The notes below the pieces were generated by a model. That model made no database searches. It was given only the letters and a program-made list of their open reading frames with translations, and had not been told where the DNA came from. Below are positions 44,462 to 53,599 of a DNA stretch of 64,000 bases, one piece after another (the first letter of the stretch is position 1; each line of letters begins with the position of its first letter). Source of the DNA: Acidimicrobiales bacterium. GTDB taxonomy: Bacteria > Actinomycetota > Acidimicrobiia > Acidimicrobiales > Poriferisodalaceae. Location of the stretch: the NCBI GenBank assembly GCA_041394185.1, contig JAWKIQ010000002.1, forward strand, positions 1,175,583 to 1,239,582. The letters are read 5' to 3'. The position numbers and the translations under genes are program-made.

Positions 44462-45718
44462 TCATGAGTCGCGATGGCGTTGCCGTCGCATTGCTCTTGC
44501 CGTGGCATCGTGCCGGTCGGACTCTATTCCTGACGTCTTCACCGCTGTCGGTTCGAGATTCGTCGTCAGCCCGACGGTCGCCGCCGCGAGTAGGAGGCCT
44601 GCAGAAATCACGTAGACGAATCGGACGTCGATGATGTCCACGAGGACGCCGCCGAGGGCGAGCGAGAGCAGGCGGGCCGCGTTCCAGAGCACGTCGTAGA
44701 AGGCGAATGCTCGGCCACGAGTCTCGGCAGGCACGAGCGTCTGCAGCGTGGTCTGGTAGGCGACCATGCCGGTGCTGGTCGACATGCCGTATACGGCCAG
44801 GGCGCCGCCGGCGACGACCGGGTTGGCGACCGCGGCGAGGGTGAGATCGACGCCGCCACGAACCGCGAACGGACCGAACAGCCAGCGCTTGTCCCCGGCG
44901 CCGATGAAGCGGCGCAGCAGCAGTGGGCCTGCGGCCGCGCCGACACCGATTGCAGCGAGCAGGATGCCGAAACCGCCAGGTCCGACGCCGAGCCACCGAT
45001 CGGCGAGCACGACGAGGAGGCCGCTGGTGGCGCCAACGGCCATTGACGCAAGGACCTGAACGATCGCCAGTCGAGTCAGGAGCGGACTTGCCCTCACGGT
45101 GCGCACCCCAGCGAGAACTCCGCTCCACCGGCGTTCGGTCGTTTCCGCCGCAGCGCGCCCGGCGCGTAGCCCCAAGAGCAGGAGCGCTGAGACGATAAAG
45201 GTGGCGGCGTTGACCAGGAAGGCGATCTCGACGCCGAAAGCGGCGATGACGAACCCAGCGACAGGAGCCAGGGCGATCTGGACGGTGACTGCTGCAGTCC
45301 ACATGGTGCTGTTCGCGTCGACCACATCGTCGTCACCGACGACCTCGGGGAGCAGTGACGTCGCCGCCGGGTTGAACACCACTGCACCCGCGGACAGTCC
45401 GAACGCGACCGCGTACGCCATGGCGACCGAGCTCGCCGAGGCGACGAGCGCAAGCGCCACTGCGGCGCGGAACAGATCGGCACCCACCATGAGCGTGCGA
45501 CGAGGTACACGGTCGGCGGCGAGCCCGGCAACAGGGCCGAGCAGCAGCACCGGCAGCACCTCGAACATGACCGCGCCCGCCACACCTCGACCCGAGCCGG
45601 TGAGTTCGAACACGAGCACCACGAGGGCAACCGTGTTAAAGGCGTCACCGGCCCGTGACACCGTATGTGCGAGGAACAGGCGGCGAAACTCACCGGAAGA
45701 GCGAAGGAGCTTCAGCAT
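44462..45718 (-). CDS. MFS transporter, cargo gene
   Basis: A 418-residue twelve-helix membrane protein starting LLRSSGEFRRLFLAHTVSRAGDAF, with the loop DRVPRRTLMVGADLFRAAVAL after the second helix pair and ETRGRAFAFYDVLWNAARL in the second half, the pattern of the drug-exporter-like MFS group (MFS_3). It lies 88 bp downstream of the merA-like gene on the same strand and may share its transcript. Substrate unknown. Confidence 0.78.
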   Translation of the reverse strand: MLKLLRSSGEFRRLFLAHTVSRAGDAFNTVALVVLVFELTGSGRGVAGAVMFEVLPVLLLGPVAGLAADRVPRRTLMVGADLFRAAVALALVASASSVAMAYAVAFGLSAGAVVFNPAATSLLPEVVGDDDVVDANSTMWTAAVTVQIALAPVAGFVIAAFGVEIAFLVNAATFIVSALLLLGLRAGRAAAETTERRWSGVLAGVRTVRASPLLTRLAIVQVLASMAVGATSGLLVVLADRWLGVGPGGFGILLAAIGVGAAAGPLLLRRFIGAGDKRWLFGPFAVRGGVDLTLAAVANPVVAGGALAVYGMSTSTGMVAYQTTLQTLVPAETRGRAFAFYDVLWNAARLLSLALGGVLVDIIDVRFVYVISAGLLLAAATVGLTTNLEPTAVKTSGIESDRHDATARAMRRQRHRDS

Positions 45719-45806
45719 GCGGCCATGGCCGTGGTGGGCAGAGACCGCACTCGCGAGCTTGTGCTCACGGCCAAGGGCGGGTGCCACCCCGAGCGAGCCG
45801 TTTCTG

Positions 45807-47165
45807 TCACAGCATGGAGCCGAGGTCGCTGCCTACGGTGGGGTAGGCGGCGGTCATCGATTTGAGTTGTCGGGTGGTGAGGCCGAGTTTGATCGCGAGC
45901 GCACAGATGTTGATGAGTTCGCCGTATTCGGGTCCGAGCATGTGGGCGCCGACGATGGTGTCGGTGTTGCGGTCGATGAGGATCTTGGCCGCCGCGGTCG
46001 TCTCGCCGATGCGGTAGTTGGAGTACCAGCCGCTGGTGTCGGTGTAGCGGACGTCGAGATCGATGCCGGCATCGCGGGCGTCGGTCTCGAGCAGGCCGAC
46101 ACGGGTGAGTTCGGGGATGGTGAACACGGCAGTCGCGATGCCGGTGTAGTCGGGGGTGATGGTGGCGGCTTTGAGCATGTTGGAAGCGGCGACCTTGCCT
46201 TCGAACACGGCGACCGGAGTGAGCGGTGCACCGGGTGTGTCCGCGGCGTCACCGGCAGCGTAGACGCGAGGGTTGGTGCTGCTCTGGAGGTGCTCGGCGA
46301 CGTGGACGCCGTGCGGGCCGTGGGCGATGTCAGCGGTGTCGAGGTCGAGACGGGTGAGTTCGGGTTCGCGGCCGGCGCCGTGGACGACGAGGTCGGTGGT
46401 GATGGTGGTCTGTCGTCCGTGGTCGTCGAGGGTGACTTCGTAGCCGTCGCTGGTGGGGTGGACGGCGATGATCTCGGTGTTGCGGTGGAAGTCGATGCCA
46501 GCGGAGTGGCTTCGGGTGACGAGTAGCTCGACGAGGTCGGGGTCGAAGCCGCGCAGTGGGCGGGGTCCGTGGTCGACGATGACGGTTTTGGTGCCGGCGC
46601 GGGCTGCGATGTGGGCGAACTCAAAGGAGATGAACCCGCCTCCGACGAACAGGATTCGCGGGGGGAGTTGTTCGAGGTACAAGAACGCGGTGGAGTCGAT
46701 GAGGTGATCGGCGCCGGGGAAGTCGAGCGGGCGTGGTCGGGCGCCGGTGGCGATCAGGGTGTGGCGAAACTGGTAGGTCGTGCCTTCGATGTCGAGCCGG
46801 TCCGGGCCGGTGAATAGCGCGGTGCCGTGCAGCGTGTCGACGCCGTGGCGTCCCAGGTTGGTTTCCATGTTGGTGGGCACCGGGTCGGTGAAGCCGTGCA
46901 TGTGGGCGCTGAGCGCTGGCCAGTCGATGCGCAGCCCGGCCAGGTCGATGCCCTTGCCGGTGAGAAGGTTCGCGGCGTCGATGATCTCGGCGCCGCGCCG
47001 CAGGATCTTCTTCGGGTCGCACCCGCGCAGTGCGCAAGTGCCGCCGTAGGGGAGGTCGTCGACGATCGCGACTCGCCATCCGGCTCGGGCGCATTTCTCG
47101 GCTGCGGCAGCGCCTCCCATACCTGCGCCGATCACGATCAGGTCGTACGGGTCCGTCGCGCTCAT
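45807..47165 (-). CDS. Mercuric reductase-like flavoprotein
   Basis: A 452-residue pyridine nucleotide-disulfide oxidoreductase. FAD motif VIGAGMGGAAAAEKCA; redox-active Cys44-x4-Cys49 in GGTCALRGCDPKK; NAD(P)H motif FVGGGFISFEFAHIAARAG; second FAD motif VYAAGDAADTPG; dimerisation domain to the end. Mercuric reductases of the classic type have a C-terminal Cys pair and often an N-terminal HMA domain; neither is present, so mercury as substrate is inferred from context (MerR, MerT-like, metallochaperone). Start codon overlaps the upstream gene (ATGA). Confidence 0.78.
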   Translation of the reverse strand: MSATDPYDLIVIGAGMGGAAAAEKCARAGWRVAIVDDLPYGGTCALRGCDPKKILRRGAEIIDAANLLTGKGIDLAGLRIDWPALSAHMHGFTDPVPTNMETNLGRHGVDTLHGTALFTGPDRLDIEGTTYQFRHTLIATGARPRPLDFPGADHLIDSTAFLYLEQLPPRILFVGGGFISFEFAHIAARAGTKTVIVDHGPRPLRGFDPDLVELLVTRSHSAGIDFHRNTEIIAVHPTSDGYEVTLDDHGRQTTITTDLVVHGAGREPELTRLDLDTADIAHGPHGVHVAEHLQSSTNPRVYAAGDAADTPGAPLTPVAVFEGKVAASNMLKAATITPDYTGIATAVFTIPELTRVGLLETDARDAGIDLDVRYTDTSGWYSNYRIGETTAAAKILIDRNTDTIVGAHMLGPEYGELINICALAIKLGLTTRQLKSMTAAYPTVGSDLGSML

Positions 47166-47623
47166 GATGTGCCGACCTTCCCCGTCGCGGTTGCCGTGGT
47201 GGCGGCTTTCAGGGTGCGATGAATGTCGGCCAGGCAGCACTTGGTCGACGGGTTGAGGTGCTCGCAGGCACAGTGCCCGTCGGCGACGGCCTGCTTGACC
47301 TCGGCTTTGATCGTGCTGACACCGTCGTGCGCGGCAGCGTCGGCGATGAGGTCGTCGGCGGTGTGCCCAAAGCAGAAGCACACTGGCGTCGGTCGATCAG
47401 TCGCTTTGTGGCCGACCTGGGCGATGACCGCGTCGGCATCGACGGTGGCGGTATCGAGGTAGTACACGACAGCGCAGCCTGGCGTCGCGCAGTGCTGCCA
47501 CGCGCCATCCGCTGCGTCGGGCCGATGAGGGCGAACCGGTGCCATCCCGACGATCGGTCCGATCTCGCCGCACGAGGGACAAGGCCCAGCGGGGCCGGTG
47601 GAGATGCTGCAACACGAACTCAT
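47162..47623 (-). CDS. CopZ-type [2Fe-2S]/zinc metallochaperone-like protein
   Basis: A 153-residue Cys-rich protein: CCSISTGPAGPCPSCGEIG at the N-terminus, then HCATPGCAVVYYLD, PVCFCFGHTADDL and CACEHLNPSTKCCLADI. The order Cys-x2-Cys, Cys-x4-Cys, Cys-x-Cys and Cys-x4-10-CC resembles the N-terminal domain of CopZ-type chaperones carrying a zinc and a [2Fe-2S] site, related to BFD ferredoxins. Overlaps its neighbours on both sides by 4 bp, within the mercury-type operon. Confidence 0.72.
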   Translation of the reverse strand: MSSCCSISTGPAGPCPSCGEIGPIVGMAPVRPHRPDAADGAWQHCATPGCAVVYYLDTATVDADAVIAQVGHKATDRPTPVCFCFGHTADDLIADAAAHDGVSTIKAEVKQAVADGHCACEHLNPSTKCCLADIHRTLKAATTATATGKVGTS

Positions 47624-47940
47624 CGCGCCGTCTCCCGGTGGGGCGCCGTGCCGCCTACGGCGGCTGGGCGCACCGGATCTGCTGCTGCGATGCCGGGACG
47701 TGAATCGCAGCTCCGCTGGCCGCGCCAGCGGAGCACACCGATGACCGCGACGAACGAGGCGACCGCGACGGCGATCCAACTCCCGAGGCCGAGTCCGGCG
47801 ATCATGCCCGCAACTCCCAGCGAACCGAGCAGCGGCAGACCACAGCACACACCGAGCGCGGCGGCCCCGGCGGCGACTGGAACGAGCGAGCCGCGGCCAG
47901 GCGCTGTCTGGGTTGTGGGTGATGTGTCTGTCTCGGTCAC
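47620..47940 (-). CDS. MerT/MerF-like small membrane transporter
   Basis: A 106-residue protein with two hydrophobic segments: VAAGAAALGVCCGLPLLGSLG, carrying the adjacent Cys pair used by MerT/MerF proteins to capture mercuric ion, then WIAVAVASFVAVIGVLRW. The hydrophilic C-terminus has one more Cys. GTG 47940 is the first gene of the operon, 43 bp from the MerR-type promoter. The family link is based on topology and the CC motif. Confidence 0.68.
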   Translation of the reverse strand: MTETDTSPTTQTAPGRGSLVPVAAGAAALGVCCGLPLLGSLGVAGMIAGLGLGSWIAVAVASFVAVIGVLRWRGQRSCDSRPGIAAADPVRPAAVGGTAPHRETAR

Positions 47941-47982
47941 TTGGGTCCTTCGTCGTCGGGACGAACTCGTCTCTCGGACTCA

Positions 47983-48013
47983 ACGTAAACTCTGATCCAT
48001 ACTTCAAGGTCAA
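47983..48013 (-). promoter_or_regulatory. MerR-type promoter with 19-bp spacer
   Basis: On the minus strand TTGACC (48013-48008) and TTACGT (47988-47983) are separated by 19 bp, the overlong spacing typical of promoters that MerR-family activators untwist. It lies between the divergent merR gene and the merT-like operon. Confidence 0.6.
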
Positions 48014-48017
48014 GGGT

Positions 48018-48023
48018 TAGTGT
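48018..48023 (+). promoter_or_regulatory. Leaderless-type -10 box (TAGTGT) for merR
   Basis: TAGTGT ends 6 nt before ATG 48030 of the MerR gene, and overlaps the upstream edge of the divergent promoter. Confidence 0.5.
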
Positions 48024-48029
48024 TGCTCC

Positions 48030-48464
48030 ATGCGCATCGGAGACCTGGCGGCAGCGGCGGAGATCCCGCCCGAGACTGTCCGGTACTACGAGAAGCGAGG
48101 CCTGTTGGCACCACCGGCGCGTTCGGCCAACGGCTATCGCACCTACGACGACACCGCTCTCAACCAGCTCCACTTCATCCGCACAGCACAAGCCGCCGGA
48201 CTCACCCTGGCAGAGATTCGGAGCGTGATCGAGCTCCGCAACGACGGCACCACCCCGTGCAGTCACGTCGAAGCGCTCCTCGCCGACAAGCTCGCCGAGG
48301 TCCGCGAGCGGCAACGCAAACTGGCTGCGCTGGAGAAGGAACTCGCCAAACTGGTGGGTCGTAGCGCCACTTTGAACCCGGCCGACTGCCGACCGGACGA
48401 CATCTGCCACATCTTGACGAGAGGTGCAGCGACGGACGCCCGTCCGAACGGGGTCCACCCCTAG
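48030..48464 (+). CDS. MerR-family metal-responsive regulator
   Basis: A 144-residue activator/repressor. The N-terminal HTH begins MRIGDLAAAAEIPPETVRYYEKRGLL and continues with NGYRTYDD. The long dimerisation helix is followed by metal-site cysteines: Cys77 (TTPCSHVEALL), Cys120 and Cys126 (ADCRPDDICHIL). The three-Cys set suits a thiophilic ion such as mercury, though the Cys120-Cys126 spacing is shorter than in classic MerR. It is divergent from the metal-resistance operon it likely controls. Confidence 0.84.
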   Translation: MRIGDLAAAAEIPPETVRYYEKRGLLAPPARSANGYRTYDDTALNQLHFIRTAQAAGLTLAEIRSVIELRNDGTTPCSHVEALLADKLAEVRERQRKLAALEKELAKLVGRSATLNPADCRPDDICHILTRGAATDARPNGVHP

Positions 48465-48485
48465 TGACGACGCTCCTGAGCGTCG

Positions 48486-48848
48486 TCACTCCACGCGGTT
48501 CACCTGCGTTGGAGGGAACGCCCGCCGCGCTGTCGGGTGGGGCCACTGGTAGCCGGAGTTGTATCTCGCACCCATTGCCAACACCCAAGTACGAACCGCG
48601 CCGTGAATCTCGTCGTGCGAGGGATCATCCCTGACGTCCGTCAGCAACGGCACGCGTTCGCCGTCGCCGTCCACATCGATGGTGGCCCAGTCGAGCGCCT
48701 CGGAGAGAGCATCCCAGACGGTGAAGCCGGGGCGGTAGCCACGTCGGAGGTGGTCGACTGCGGAGACGAGGTCGAGGAGCCAGGTGCCGCCCTCGTCGAG
48801 GGGCTCTGATCCGTTCGTGTCCGAGTCGGAGGTGAAGAGGTTGCTCAT
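48486..48848 (-). CDS. Small hypothetical protein of the ArdC-like operon
   Basis: A 120-residue protein starting at ATG 48848, overlapping the stop of the large upstream gene (ATGA). Acidic and aromatic, with WLLDLVSAVDHLRRGYRPGFTVWDALSEALDW and a C-terminal RYNSGYQWPHPTARRAF. No motif recognised. Co-translated with the large protein, so it probably acts with it. Confidence 0.6.
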   Translation of the reverse strand: MSNLFTSDSDTNGSEPLDEGGTWLLDLVSAVDHLRRGYRPGFTVWDALSEALDWATIDVDGDGERVPLLTDVRDDPSHDEIHGAVRTWVLAMGARYNSGYQWPHPTARRAFPPTQVNRVE

Positions 48849-51238
48849 TGCGCTGGCTCCAGTCCCGCTGAGTCGATGTTGAGCATGAGCGCGTCGAGGC
48901 TGCGGATCGGGTCGTCGACGGAGGTGACGCCGGCCGGAGGGAGCCGGTCGAGCAGCGCTGCGGCGTCGAGGTCGACGGCGGACCTGATGGGCGTGACGTT
49001 GCCTGGCGCTGGGGGATGGAGCCACGACTCAACGGTCGAGGGATCGATCCCGGCGCCGCTGGCCGTCGCTGCGACGGTCTCGGTGTCACCGTCGCAGCGG
49101 ATGTTGAGGACGTCGAGGACGGTGTGGTCATTGACCCTTGTCGCAAGTCCGGCGGCAGTGTCGGCGGGCGAAAGGCCGGCCGCTTCCGAGGCGGCCGCGA
49201 GCTGGTCGGGGTGCGCGCGGCGACTGGCGGCGATGGCGAGCGCTTCGTCGGGCTCGACGATCGTGAGGAGCCCGGTCGTGAACGCGTCCGGCGTGGGCGC
49301 GTGGGCAACGAGGTGGTCGACGATGGAGGTGGTGGGATGACCTGCCGTGGCCATCGATCCAGCGGCGAGTTCCCACAGATGAGGATCGTCGGGGAGGGTG
49401 CGGAGGACGTCTCGTGGTCGGACGGCCATGATCTCGGTTGCCGTGCAGCCGGCGGTACGCATCTCCGTGGCGGTGGCGTCGAGAAGTTCTGCCGCAAGCG
49501 TGTTCGGGAGGTCCCAGCGTTCGTGCAGCACGCGGATCCCGTCAGGGATGGGGACGCCGGCCGCAGGGAGAAGCGCTGCCGCGGTTGCGGCGTCGACGCC
49601 GTCGGCGGCGAGGACGGCAACGGTCGTGGCGGGGCTGAACCCCGCGGCACCGAGGAGCTCGACGAGTTCGGCAGGATCGGCGTCGATAATGCGCGCGGTG
49701 TCGGTGTCGGTGAGGCGACCGCTGATGAGATGAGCGAGGTCGGCCCGGTTGTAGAGGCCGTCATCGGCGAAGGCCGCGAGGCTGCGGTCGGAGGTGGCAG
49801 GGTCGGCGATCATCGCCATGCGTGCGACGCGGCGTCCGGCGAGCTCGGCTTGGTCGCGTGCGTCTTGCTGGGTGGGTTGGAGCGGGAGGAGCTCGATGCC
49901 GTCGGTGGACGGTGTCTGGAGTGCGGGTTGCCAGCGGCCGCCGGGTGCGGGCAGCACGTACAGGGTGATGTCGTTCGTGAGGTGCCACAGCTCGGCTGCG
50001 ACAGGGCGTCCGGCTCGTGGCATCTGTTCCCATCCTTCGACGGCACCTGCGGGGGAGGGGCCGGTGTCGACGGTCGGTGCGGTCAGCGCGGGGTACCGGT
50101 CGCGGACAGCAGCGACGGCTTCGGCACGGGCGTCGGAGAGGGTGCGGGCGCTTCCGGTGACGAGGAGACCGTTGCCGGTCCTGGCGGCGATGTCCTCGAG
50201 GCGCCAGGTCGCGCCATCGCCGGTCTCGACAGCGGCGAGGTACGCGGTCTTGTTGAGCCGAAGGAATGCGCCGCTGCCCGATGCGTGCTCGCCGCGGGCT
50301 GACCATTCGGCAGCGGTGTAGGGGCCGACGGTGACCCATCTACCGATGGGGAGTTGTTCGAGCGACGCAACCGGGAGACGGTGGCGGCGCCCGGCTGGAA
50401 CGACTCGGTCGTCGACAATCTCCATGCGCGGCAGCGGCGATGCGGTGAGGTCGACGCCGACCGTCACCCCGAGCCCTGCGGTGAGCTTGCGTGCCGGTTC
50501 GAGCACGTCCTGGAGTCGCTCCCATCGCTCTCGTGAGTCCAGTGCCGCCGGGTCGAACCTCGGCGCAGTTTCGGTTGGTGCGTGGCCGACCCGATCGAGC
50601 ACGAGCCACGCGGCTTGGCGGGCGAGGGTCTCGTCGAGGGCGGGCCGCTTGTGCGATCGCCGGAGTCGCATGGCGGCATCGTTCAGGAGTCGCGTCGGGT
50701 CGTTCGTGCGAGGGAGCGGTCCGCGGATGGTTGCACCGGCGACCTTCCGGACTGCAGCAGCGAGATCGCTCTGCCCGCCTGGCCCGCGAAGGTGCTCGGG
50801 AAGCTCGATCGCGCTGAGCGCGCCGGGCGCTGGACGGCGTGCGAGTTGGGCGGTCTCGAACACTGGCCGCCACTCCCATCGTTCGACGGCTGCGCGGGTG
50901 GGGCGGTGGCCGCCGAGGTAGGGGTCGGGTTCGGTTCCGCCGGTGGTGATCGGGACCCGTACGGGGTGGCCGTGCTCGCCGGAGCGGATGGAGCATCCTC
51001 GGCCCTCGGTCGTCGAGGGCACGAGCCGCCAGGTTTCTGGTCCGGCGACCGGACCGTCGACGCCGTAGGAGGCGAGCAACACCTGATTGCGAGCCGAGTA
51101 GTCAAGCCACGAACGCGTGCCGATGAGCGCGTCCTCCCACTGCTCGGGCGAGGTGAGCGACATTGCGGCCCACCGGTCGAGGTGGGCGGTCATCGCCTGA
51201 AGGGTCGGGAACTCGATGCGCTGGCCGTTGTTCGCCAT
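48845..51238 (-). CDS. Large protein with ArdC-N-like first domain
   Basis: A 797-residue protein. ATG 51238 is used; the open frame extends upstream through the iterons but with no start support. The first 100 residues (WLDYSARNQVLLASYG, GPETWRLVPSTTEGRGCSIRSGEHG) resemble the ssDNA-binding N-terminal domain of ArdC, here without the zincin domain. The second half is a long Ala-rich series of short helical repeats (LIDADPAELVELLGAAGFSP and similar). A role in protecting or processing transferred DNA is inferred from the first domain only. Confidence 0.62.
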   Translation of the reverse strand: MANNGQRIEFPTLQAMTAHLDRWAAMSLTSPEQWEDALIGTRSWLDYSARNQVLLASYGVDGPVAGPETWRLVPSTTEGRGCSIRSGEHGHPVRVPITTGGTEPDPYLGGHRPTRAAVERWEWRPVFETAQLARRPAPGALSAIELPEHLRGPGGQSDLAAAVRKVAGATIRGPLPRTNDPTRLLNDAAMRLRRSHKRPALDETLARQAAWLVLDRVGHAPTETAPRFDPAALDSRERWERLQDVLEPARKLTAGLGVTVGVDLTASPLPRMEIVDDRVVPAGRRHRLPVASLEQLPIGRWVTVGPYTAAEWSARGEHASGSGAFLRLNKTAYLAAVETGDGATWRLEDIAARTGNGLLVTGSARTLSDARAEAVAAVRDRYPALTAPTVDTGPSPAGAVEGWEQMPRAGRPVAAELWHLTNDITLYVLPAPGGRWQPALQTPSTDGIELLPLQPTQQDARDQAELAGRRVARMAMIADPATSDRSLAAFADDGLYNRADLAHLISGRLTDTDTARIIDADPAELVELLGAAGFSPATTVAVLAADGVDAATAAALLPAAGVPIPDGIRVLHERWDLPNTLAAELLDATATEMRTAGCTATEIMAVRPRDVLRTLPDDPHLWELAAGSMATAGHPTTSIVDHLVAHAPTPDAFTTGLLTIVEPDEALAIAASRRAHPDQLAAASEAAGLSPADTAAGLATRVNDHTVLDVLNIRCDGDTETVAATASGAGIDPSTVESWLHPPAPGNVTPIRSAVDLDAAALLDRLPPAGVTSVDDPIRSLDALMLNIDSAGLEPAQ

Positions 51239-51260
51239 GCGCCGATCGTGCGGAGCGATA

Positions 51261-51302
51261 CTCCCTGGGTTGCTCCCGGACCTACTCCCGATCAAGCTCC
51301 CG
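51261..51302 (-). repeat. 12-bp-period iterons, set 3
   Basis: On the minus strand CGGGAG at 51302, 51290 and 51278 and AGGGAG at 51266: four units at an exact 12-bp period, ending 22 bp before ATG 51238 and starting just after the coupling-protein stop. The most regular of the four sets. Confidence 0.8.
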
Positions 51303-51328
51303 ATTCGGGCTCTACCTGCGAGTTTGCC

Positions 51329-53578
51329 TCAGCGGGCAGAGTCCGGTGGGCAGGCGGGGTCGCATCGCACGACTTCCCGTGCGCCGACTCGCTCGACCCG
51401 GCCGTTGCCGACCGGCAGCCGGGCGGCGCAGCGGTCGCAGAACGCAGCGACCCGGTTCCGGTCGTGGTCGCTTTGGCCCGGTCCCCCTGGCGGATCGAGC
51501 GGCAGCCGCCCTTGCCCGGGCGATGAAGGTCGCGCCGCAGGACGTGAACGTGGAAACTGCTGCGCAGGTGCGGCGTCCCGGGGGCGCGGAAGGTGGCTAA
51601 CCGACTCCTCTACCACAGCGGGGTCGAGCACGGGGGCGACGGGTCCACGGGGACCATCCCGAGTTGGGCACGTTCCGGTGGTGGGAGGGCTTACCGGTTT
51701 GCCGTCGACACCTTTGGGGACGAGGGCGGCCAGCGCCTTGTCCTCCCACCATCGAACCGCCCGCAGGTGGATCGGCGGCAGGGTGCCGTGCAGGAGCACG
51801 GCCTCTTGGCGGCGCATCTGGCGGATCACGTGGGCGGGCAGGAGGTCCTCACGCTGGAGGTGTTCCGACACGGTCCGTCGCCCGCCACCGGTGTCGGCCG
51901 ACCAGCCGCGTTGCGCGACGTGTTCGGTTCCGGCGACCTTCGAGACGTACTCGAGCGTGGCGAGGTCGTCGGTTCCGTTGAAGATCACCTTCGAGCGGTG
52001 ACCGCCGAGGACCGCATCGGCGAGCGATCCGTACCGATGGTTGATCTGGGCGCGTGACTGCCAACCGGTCACGAACATGCCACCCAGGCCGGCGATCGTC
52101 GACACCTCCTCGGGCAGCCAGCGGAGCTCCAACTGTCCGGCCTCGTCGATGACGATCAGCAGCGGCTTGGTCAGACGGCGCCCGGCAATGTCCCAGGCGT
52201 GGATCTGCTCGCGGAGATCGCCGAGCAACCCGCCGAGCACCGGGGCGAGTCGGGCGAACTCGGTCGCGGGTGCGGTCAGGTACAGCGTGTTCGCCCGGCC
52301 GTGGTCGCCTTCCATCAGCCAGTCCAGGTCGACGTATCGCGGGGTGCGGTCCCACAGCTCGTCAGACCAGTAGGCGTCGCGTGGGTCGAGTGAAGCGGAG
52401 TGTGCGACAGACGGCTCGGTCCATGCGTCGAACGCCAGTCGGGCCGTCGCGTAGATGCTCGCCCGGATTCGCGGGTCCTCCTGCTCGAACGCCATCAGCT
52501 TCGTCACAGCGTCCTTGGCGAGCAGGCGGATCTCGAGTGGCTGGTTCGCTGCGAGGCCGGCGCGTACGAGGTCGTTGACGGTCGGGTCGGTGATGCCGAC
52601 GTGCATGTACGCCCACGAGGCGAGCCGGCTGATCGTCAGCGGTTCGCGGTCGGTGCCTTGGTCGCCGGGAAGGAGCTGGGACAGGCCGGCGAGGCACATG
52701 TAGGCGGAGGTGAGCGTCTCGCCGTGGGTGGCCCAGAAGTCCCCGCCGGTGACTCCCTGCCGAGGGATCGCCGCTGCGAGCGCTCGGCCGGCCCGCAGCG
52801 CACCCGACGTTGTGGTCACTTCACGCAACGGCGTCCAACGTGCCGTCGGGAGCCCGGTGACACCACCAGGATCGAACACGGCGAGCTCACCGCGCGCCGA
52901 ACGGGCCGCAGCGGTCGAGTCGTACAGATCTCGCTTCACCGAGAGCGCAACGACCGGCCCATCCCAGCCGATGATGCCAGCGGACGCCAGCACCGTCTTG
53001 CCCGCACGCGTCGGGCCGATCAACGCCACCGAGCCGCGATCGCCCTGGATCGCAGCGCCACGGCGACCATGCAACGGGTGTCGCTCGCGGTCCTCGGTCG
53101 CCAGGAGTGGCCCCCGCTTGGAGAGCCGTCCGAGCAGGAGGCGACCTGTCGGCGGAACCGTCGACGACACAACGAGCGGCGCCACATCCCTCCGGTGAGC
53201 GAGGCGCGCCTCGGCGGGCACGCCCAGGCGAACTCGCGGCGGTGCCGACCACCGACGCCACAGCCAGAAGACCCCAGCCGCCAAGCCGACGACGGCTACG
53301 GCGAACAGGGCCGTGCACACCCAGTAGAGAACCGGGCCGGGGAGCCCTTCTGCTGCGTCACCCCAGGCGGTCGCCGGATCGCCCGGCGATGACGCCAACG
53401 GTCCCATCGCTGCGACCGCGTCGCTGACGCCTCCCGAGAGAGTCCCGCCGCCGAGTAGGGCGGCGAACCAGGCGCCACCCCAGACGATGCCTGCTGAGCC
53501 CAGCACGACCCCGCCCAGTGCAACGAGGACGATGTCGCCGCTGGTGCCCGCCCCGGTGCGGCCCGCGGGCTGACTCAC
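51329..53578 (-). CDS. TraG/VirD4-type conjugative coupling protein
   Basis: A 749-residue ATPase that would link the relaxosome to the secretion channel. GTG 53578 has GGGAGG 6 nt upstream; GTG 53584 abuts it. Two N-terminal membrane segments (IVLVALGGVVLGSAGIVW and VLYWVCTALFAVAVVGLAAG) are followed by the motor domain: Walker A GPTRAGKT (about 188-195), LSVKRDLYDST, Walker B LLIVIDEAGQL and the TraG motif WQSRAQINHRYG. The C-terminus is Pro-rich with a late Cys-rich end (FCDRCAARLPVGN). Iterons flank it at both ends. Confidence 0.88.
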   Translation of the reverse strand: MSQPAGRTGAGTSGDIVLVALGGVVLGSAGIVWGGAWFAALLGGGTLSGGVSDAVAAMGPLASSPGDPATAWGDAAEGLPGPVLYWVCTALFAVAVVGLAAGVFWLWRRWSAPPRVRLGVPAEARLAHRRDVAPLVVSSTVPPTGRLLLGRLSKRGPLLATEDRERHPLHGRRGAAIQGDRGSVALIGPTRAGKTVLASAGIIGWDGPVVALSVKRDLYDSTAAARSARGELAVFDPGGVTGLPTARWTPLREVTTTSGALRAGRALAAAIPRQGVTGGDFWATHGETLTSAYMCLAGLSQLLPGDQGTDREPLTISRLASWAYMHVGITDPTVNDLVRAGLAANQPLEIRLLAKDAVTKLMAFEQEDPRIRASIYATARLAFDAWTEPSVAHSASLDPRDAYWSDELWDRTPRYVDLDWLMEGDHGRANTLYLTAPATEFARLAPVLGGLLGDLREQIHAWDIAGRRLTKPLLIVIDEAGQLELRWLPEEVSTIAGLGGMFVTGWQSRAQINHRYGSLADAVLGGHRSKVIFNGTDDLATLEYVSKVAGTEHVAQRGWSADTGGGRRTVSEHLQREDLLPAHVIRQMRRQEAVLLHGTLPPIHLRAVRWWEDKALAALVPKGVDGKPVSPPTTGTCPTRDGPRGPVAPVLDPAVVEESVSHLPRPRDAAPAQQFPRSRPAARPSSPGQGRLPLDPPGGPGQSDHDRNRVAAFCDRCAARLPVGNGRVERVGAREVVRCDPACPPDSAR

Positions 53579-53599
53579 GCCCACCCTCCCGAGCGAGAT

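Noticed and set aside
45719..45806. Possible extra small gene between the MFS and merA-like genes
   Set aside because: No start with a ribosome site; upstream extension of the MFS frame has no hydrophobic or conserved pattern.
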